NCBI GenBank assembly: GCA_949130495.1 | Contig: OX422211.1 | Location: 534,536,017-534,600,016, forward strand | DNA: 64,000 nt | DNA from: Sambucus nigra | Taxonomy: Eukaryota; Streptophyta; Magnoliopsida; Dipsacales; Adoxaceae | Direction of reading: 5' to 3' | Part shown: piece after piece, positions 59,926 through 64,000 of the stretch | Layout of the letters: every line of letters starts with the position of its first letter | Position numbering within the stretch: the first letter of the stretch is position 1 | Notes under the pieces: model-generated | Told to the model about the DNA's origin: nothing | Database searches by the model: none | Seen by the model: only the letters and a program-made list of their open reading frames with translations | Position numbers and translations under genes: made by a program

Positions 59926-59937
59926 GGTGTAGTGGGC

Positions 59938-60729
59938 GTTTTTTGTTTTTATTAGATGCAAAATAACACATATAGGTATCACATGACTTTATATCCATCA
60001 AATAAAATTTTACCATAAAATATCATTTTGTGGAAGGCAAGATCTATTAATGATTTTTTTTTAAATGACATTACAACAAAAAACTACAATAAGGGTTAAA
60101 ATGGCATCCGAAATTGCTAAAAGCATGAAAAATAAAATATCATTTAGTCTATTTTGTTAAAAAATTTGATCAAATTGGTGAGCCATTCATATTTTAAAAA
60201 TGTTATTTTTATTCCTATTTAACTTTTCTTTCTATTTATCTTAATTATATTTAAAGTTTAATAAAATAGGAGTTATAGAAAGAAAAGTGGGGTTTAAATA
60301 AAAACACTTTTTTTAAATTTTAGGTTCTGGTGCATAATCTTACTTTGTCACAATTAATTTATATGCCTCAAAGTTATTTTATCACTCTTAGTTTATATTG
60401 TGATAATACTTTATGAACCACAACTTTAGGTTGATTATTTTAGAACTTAAACTTCAAGATACAAAAAATAATTCTATAGAACTTAGATATCTTAACAAAA
60501 CACATATCTAACATTGAATATGATTTATAAAAAGCACAAAACAATAGTAGAAATTCAATACATGAAATTAACATTGAGATTATTTTAAATAGACAGTCAC
60601 TACAAGAAATTAACATTGAGATTATTTTAAATAGTGAGTGGGGGTGGTGGTGTGTGTGTATGTGGTGAGTGGGGGGTGTGGAGGGAGGTGGGGGTGTGTG
60701 TGTATGTGGTGAGTGGGGGGTGTGGAGGG

Positions 60730-60779
<50 letters not shown>

Positions 60780-61130
60780 TTGAATTAACCCATGAATTTA
60801 TATTTTTGTATTTGAATTAACCCATGAATTTATTTTTATATTTGAATTAACCCATGAATTTATTTTTGTATTTGAATTAACCCATTATATGAAACATACT
60901 TGAAATTAAATATAGTGCGCATAGATACTAGCCTTCTAGTTCTTATGCGTACGCATTCAATAGCCCTTAGACCCGTTCGAGAGTCATTATCCCTGTAATG
61001 AGATCTCTCGAATTGTCCCGTTTGGACAGTTTGAGACTGTATAATTTCTGTATAATATTCTTATTGGCTTAAAGTTGTTACTTTTGGAGGAAGTTCTGCA
61101 GTCGTATCTTAATGTTCTCTGGGTACATAC
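59938..61130. other. A2 5' region, continued after CACTA-B
   Basis: No coding sequence. AT-rich to 60600, with a repeated TTAACATTGAGATTATTTTA (60567 and 60610 region). Then a G-rich/GT block (60636-60776), and a TTGAATTAACCCATGAATTT minisatellite of four copies (60778-60885) that has fewer copies in A1. Confidence 0.6.
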
Positions 61131-61196
61131 TAGATTGACAAGTGTGACTGTTATTTCAATTGACCAATTGAAATAACACTCACACCTGCCAATCTA
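61131..61196. repeat. Leader hairpin in A2
   Basis: 32-base imperfect arms with a 2-base loop; the inner core TTATTTCAATTG pairs exactly with CAATTGAAATAA. Conserved in A1 at 27686-27751. Confidence 0.88.
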
Positions 61197-61418
61197 CGTC
61201 ATGTACTTGGAGAACTAAGGGGATATGCTGTCGAATTTTTTTTCAAATCGTAACAATGTGCATGAGCTGTTAAGTATATTACACAAAAATGCAGTCTTGA
61301 ATGGGATAGGACCACTTACCCTTTAATAGGATAATTAAATGATGGGATAATTAAATAAAACATACTATAAATCTAAGTTTTGTTTACCTTTAATAGGTGT
61401 TTAGTTGTGGTAGCTGTG

Positions 61419-62327
61419 ATGGGATATCCGAAATACAAAGAGTGGATGGGTGAGACTAATAGAATGGGGGATGTGTTTCGCAGAGGTGCTAACGAATTTG
61501 TGAAATATGCAAAGAGATGTCGTAATGATGAAGAGTTTCCGTGTCCGTGTGCTAGGTGTAAGATTGGTAAGGTGTTTGAGTGGAAAACAGTTGAACTACA
61601 TTTGTTAAGATCGGGTATGCAAGATAGTTATCGATTTTGGAGTTTTCACGGTGAATTGAAAGTTCCTTTTGTCCCCGACCAACCTTCACAACAACCTTCA
61701 ACAAGTAGAATAGATGTAGAAGGGGACGACGTAGATCATAATATGTTAGAGGATTTAGTTGATGATGCGTACGGAGTTTATGACGCTGAGGAGAATGAGG
61801 TTACTGATGATGTAGAAGATTCAAGTGCTCGTGAAGATAACACGATTAAACTTGACGATGACTACCAAAGTTTAAAATTTAAGGCGACCCAACCGTTATA
61901 CTCTGTCTATGAGAAAGATCAAACAACTTTACATGCCATGGTTGGTTTGCACAGTTTGAAGACGCAGTACGATTTGTCTGGCAATAGCGTGACGGGAATT
62001 CTGAAATGGGTGAAGGGCTTATTAACCAAGGTGAATACACTTCCAAATAGCTATCCTGTTATGAAGAACAGTTTGAAAGGTTTGGGAATGAAGTATAAAT
62101 CGATTCATGCTTGTGTGTATGACTGCATACTATACCGAAAGGAGTATGAAAATCTCGATTGTTGTCCGGTATGCGATGAACCTAGATATGTCCAATCTAC
62201 TAGTAAGGAAGGCACAAGCTCAAAAGTGCCTCAAAAAGTACTGAAATATGAAGCCTGTGAGAATAATAAAAGACGAAAAACAATGGTACAATCAGACAGC
62301 GAATTTAGGCTATGGTTGACACAAGAG
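61419..62327 (+). pseudogene. CACTA transposase TNP2 N-terminal part, A2 (deleted)
   Basis: Start at the Met of MGYPKYKEWMGETNRM, as in A1. The first 280 or so residues match A1 closely: transposase-associated domain with PCPCARCKIGK, acidic linker, then the zone with HACVYDCILYRKEYENLDCC. At KVLKY it jumps to EACENNKRRK, which in A1 lies about 1360 bases further downstream, so the whole conserved TNP2 core and DUF4218 are missing. The exon ends at a GT donor (62328) identical in position to that of A1. The product cannot be an active transposase. Confidence 0.9.
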
Positions 62328-62413
62328 GTAATTATAATGAAAACAGTCGTTATATAACGTTACATTACACTCAAATTTTACCACTAATATAATTAATTTA
62401 TCTATATTTTCAG

Positions 62414-62986
62414 CTCCTAAAGATGGGTGATGCGACATCAAGGCTTGCTCGTCTAGCCACTGGACCCTTGTTCGTGGCACAAGAGTACAAAAAGTATCGA
62501 TTGAACGGTTATATTTTCGGCGCTAAAGTGTACGAGGAAAGTACAAATGTATAGAACTCGAGAATTTCATATAAGGCTCTTACTTTCTTTCGAGCGAGTG
62601 CAAAAGATAAAAACCTCGTTGAAGCTGAAATGACTTACTATGGTGTAATCCAAAATATATTTGAATTGGATTATATAAGCTTCAAAGAGGTTGTATTTTA
62701 CTGTGAATGGGTAAGAGTTGAGGATAAAAATGCTTGTAAAGTTGATCCTGTCACCAATTTGATCATGGTTGACTTGTCCAAGTTGAAGAGCAACGACCAC
62801 GTGAGCGATGAGCCGTTTGCTTGTGCATTTAAAAAGGTTAAGCAAGTGTTTTACTCGGAGTATATCAACAACGAGCCGTGGTCAATTGTCCAACACGCGC
62901 CAAGACGTCTAAATAGTAGTGTGGATGACTTGTCTGCTCCTACCGAATATCAATCCATTTTTGATGATAACCCGAATTTGAAATAA
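62414..62986 (+). pseudogene. CACTA transposase last exon (DUF4216-like), A2
   Basis: It follows an 86-bp intron (62328-62413), the same length as in A1. The DUF4216 signatures are all there (NGYIFGAKVYEES, YYGVIQNIFELDY, MVDLSKLKSND, KQVFYSEYIN). A CAG codon of A1 is TAG here (62552-62554), giving a nonsense mutation in the first third of the exon. Confidence 0.88.
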
Positions 62987-64000
62987 TTTTTCAATTTGTA
63001 TCGAAACATCCATTTTTAATGCTTTTAATTGATTTGCACTTTATCATTTTCACTCTTGTGTAGTGTGCGTGTGTGGAGAAGAGATTAATACATAAATATT
63101 CCAACTACATCTAAGTTTTGTTTATACAAATCCATGAATATACGCTTCTTACCTTTAATAGGTGATTAGTACATAGTTATTTGGGGTGTCCTATTTGTGG
63201 AGAGGAGACTGAATCTCTTCGTCTATCCGAACACTAAGAAATGCCATAATCCTATGGAGCGATGCTCTGCAAATTCCTCCCAACCGTTATGTAGCCAAAC
63301 ATCACCAGTTGAAGTTGTCAATTCCACTTTCCATACCCCACCACTTGGAACTTCTAGCAAAACATGGGAGACCATTGAAAGGTGGAATTGACAACTTCAA
63401 CTGCTGATTTTTGGCTACACAATGGTTGGAAGGAATTTGCAACGCATAACTCCATAGGATTATGGTATTTCTTTGTGTTTAGATATGAAGAGAATTATAT
63501 TTGACACGATTGCCCGGGGTACATTAGTTGGAAGGAGGTGCCATATGAGCTCAATTTAGTTGTTTGAGTGACACTACAGGTAATGTATTTATTTTTATAT
63601 GTCCATTTTGATTTCGATTTCAATTACGATTTATATTTATCTATATTTGAGGGGCGGATACTAATTTTACTTTATTTCAATTCAGGGGACAATGAGTGGC
63701 CCTAAGGGTAGGCCACATATGCTCTATACTTATGTGGCTATTCGGACGAGAAGGGAAGGATAAGGAGGTGTCCCCGAGCGTCGCGGTACAAAATCTCTTT
63801 TCCATGCAAATAGTTTGTAGATTTGAGATAATTAATGGTGATGTTGTTTCTTCTTAAATAGTTTCTATTTTGAATATATATTTGCATTATCTTTAGTTTG
63901 TTTGGATATATGATGTTTGGAACAGGTACAACGTTGCTATAACAGGTACAAATATACTGCTGGGCAGTGGCAGTGGCCATACTGCCTAGCAGATTTTTTT
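62987..64000 (+). other. A2 3' region to window end
   Basis: Noncoding. It includes a scrap of transposase sequence (GCPICGEETESLRLS in frame at about 63185-63233), the inverted repeat (63228-63490), and sequence collinear with A1 24020-23521. It stops before the A1-like 3' subterminal repeats. Confidence 0.7.
63228..63490. repeat. Imperfect inverted repeat in A2
   Basis: Same structure as A1 24030-24290: arms with ACACTAAGAAATGCCATAAT and its inverse. The spacer contains TTCTAGCAAAACATGGGAG, which A1 lacks. Confidence 0.85.

Larger units (their letters stand above)
54824..59934. mobile_element. CACTA-B, 5111 bp, nested in A2, TSD GGC
   Basis: The ends are CACTACACCAAATCCTGCG at 54824 and the inverse of CACTACACCAAAACTGGCG at 59934, with a 3-bp duplication GGC on both sides (54821-54823 and 59935-59937). 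Both ends carry hundreds of bases of subterminal repeats of a type different from A1/A2. The interior holds a 5' leader-like segment (55500-55600), a TG-rich minisatellite, a 2.8-kb GC-rich tandem array and a possible last-exon remnant. No transposase domain is visible, so it is non-autonomous. Confidence 0.95.
54169..64000 (+). mobile_element. CACTA element A2, runs past the window end
   Basis: It starts CACTACATCAAAATGAC and follows the 5' end of A1 (inverse of 29755) through the subterminal repeats, the GA/CT tract and the G-rich block. It continues after an inserted element (54824-59934) with leader, transposase exons and inverted repeat homologous to A1. The window stops inside its 3' part, before the expected subterminal repeats. 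The transposase reads on the plus strand. Confidence 0.9.

Overview
This is nuclear DNA of a flowering plant, most likely a eudicot. It is AT-rich and dense in plant transposons: CACTA elements encoding plant TNP2, DUF4218 and DUF4216 transposase domains, Ty3/gypsy chromovirus and Athila-like LTR elements, and Mutator-, hAT- and Harbinger-type MITEs. Spliceosomal introns and long compound microsatellites fit this. I found no intact host gene, tRNA, rRNA or CRISPR array. Every recognisable coding segment is transposon-derived and most are broken. The species cannot be told from the sequence.

Layout. 1-5050: small DNA transposons, including a Harbinger-type MITE (706-1134, TSD TTA), a 932-bp Mutator-type foldback element (2009-2940, 9-bp TSD) and a 152-bp Mutator-type MITE (3824-3975, 9-bp TSD). 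5080-15924: a decayed, pol-less Athila-like LTR element with one nearly open 641-codon frame, ending in a polypurine tract and LTR. That LTR forms one arm of a giant palindrome whose other arm was split by a chromovirus solo LTR (12336-15015, TSD CTATT). 16470-20298: an integrase remnant, a 19-G polypurine tract and the 3' LTR of a Tekay/Del-like chromovirus. 20299-23200: relics of a minus-strand coiled-coil gene. 23201-29755: a complete but defective CACTA element (A1, TSD AAA). 29756-46950: LTR debris with two more solo LTRs (38554-40071, TSD GTTAG; 42115-44501, TSD TCCAT). 46957-54168: foldback elements, AT/GA microsatellites, a hAT MITE (8-bp TSD), a 200-N gap, a fourth solo LTR (52308-53048, TSD ATGAT) and a 44-C run. 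54169 to the window end: a second CACTA of the A family (A2), inserted in a hAT MITE relic and interrupted by CACTA-B (54824-59934, TSD GGC).

The most striking object is CACTA-B. Its interior has been replaced by a GC-rich tandem array of about 16.4 copies of 169/166-bp monomers (55955-58726). CACTA A and B have different subterminal repeats built on the same half-sites (GTCACGG ... CCGTGAC) with different centres. A1 and A2 both carry an eroded TNP2-type transposase; A2 has an extra 1359-bp deletion at a 6-bp microhomology and a nonsense codon, so neither looks autonomous. The window shows layered insertion (array in CACTA-B, in CACTA-A2, in hAT MITE) and frequent LTR-LTR recombination (four solo LTRs with perfect target duplications).
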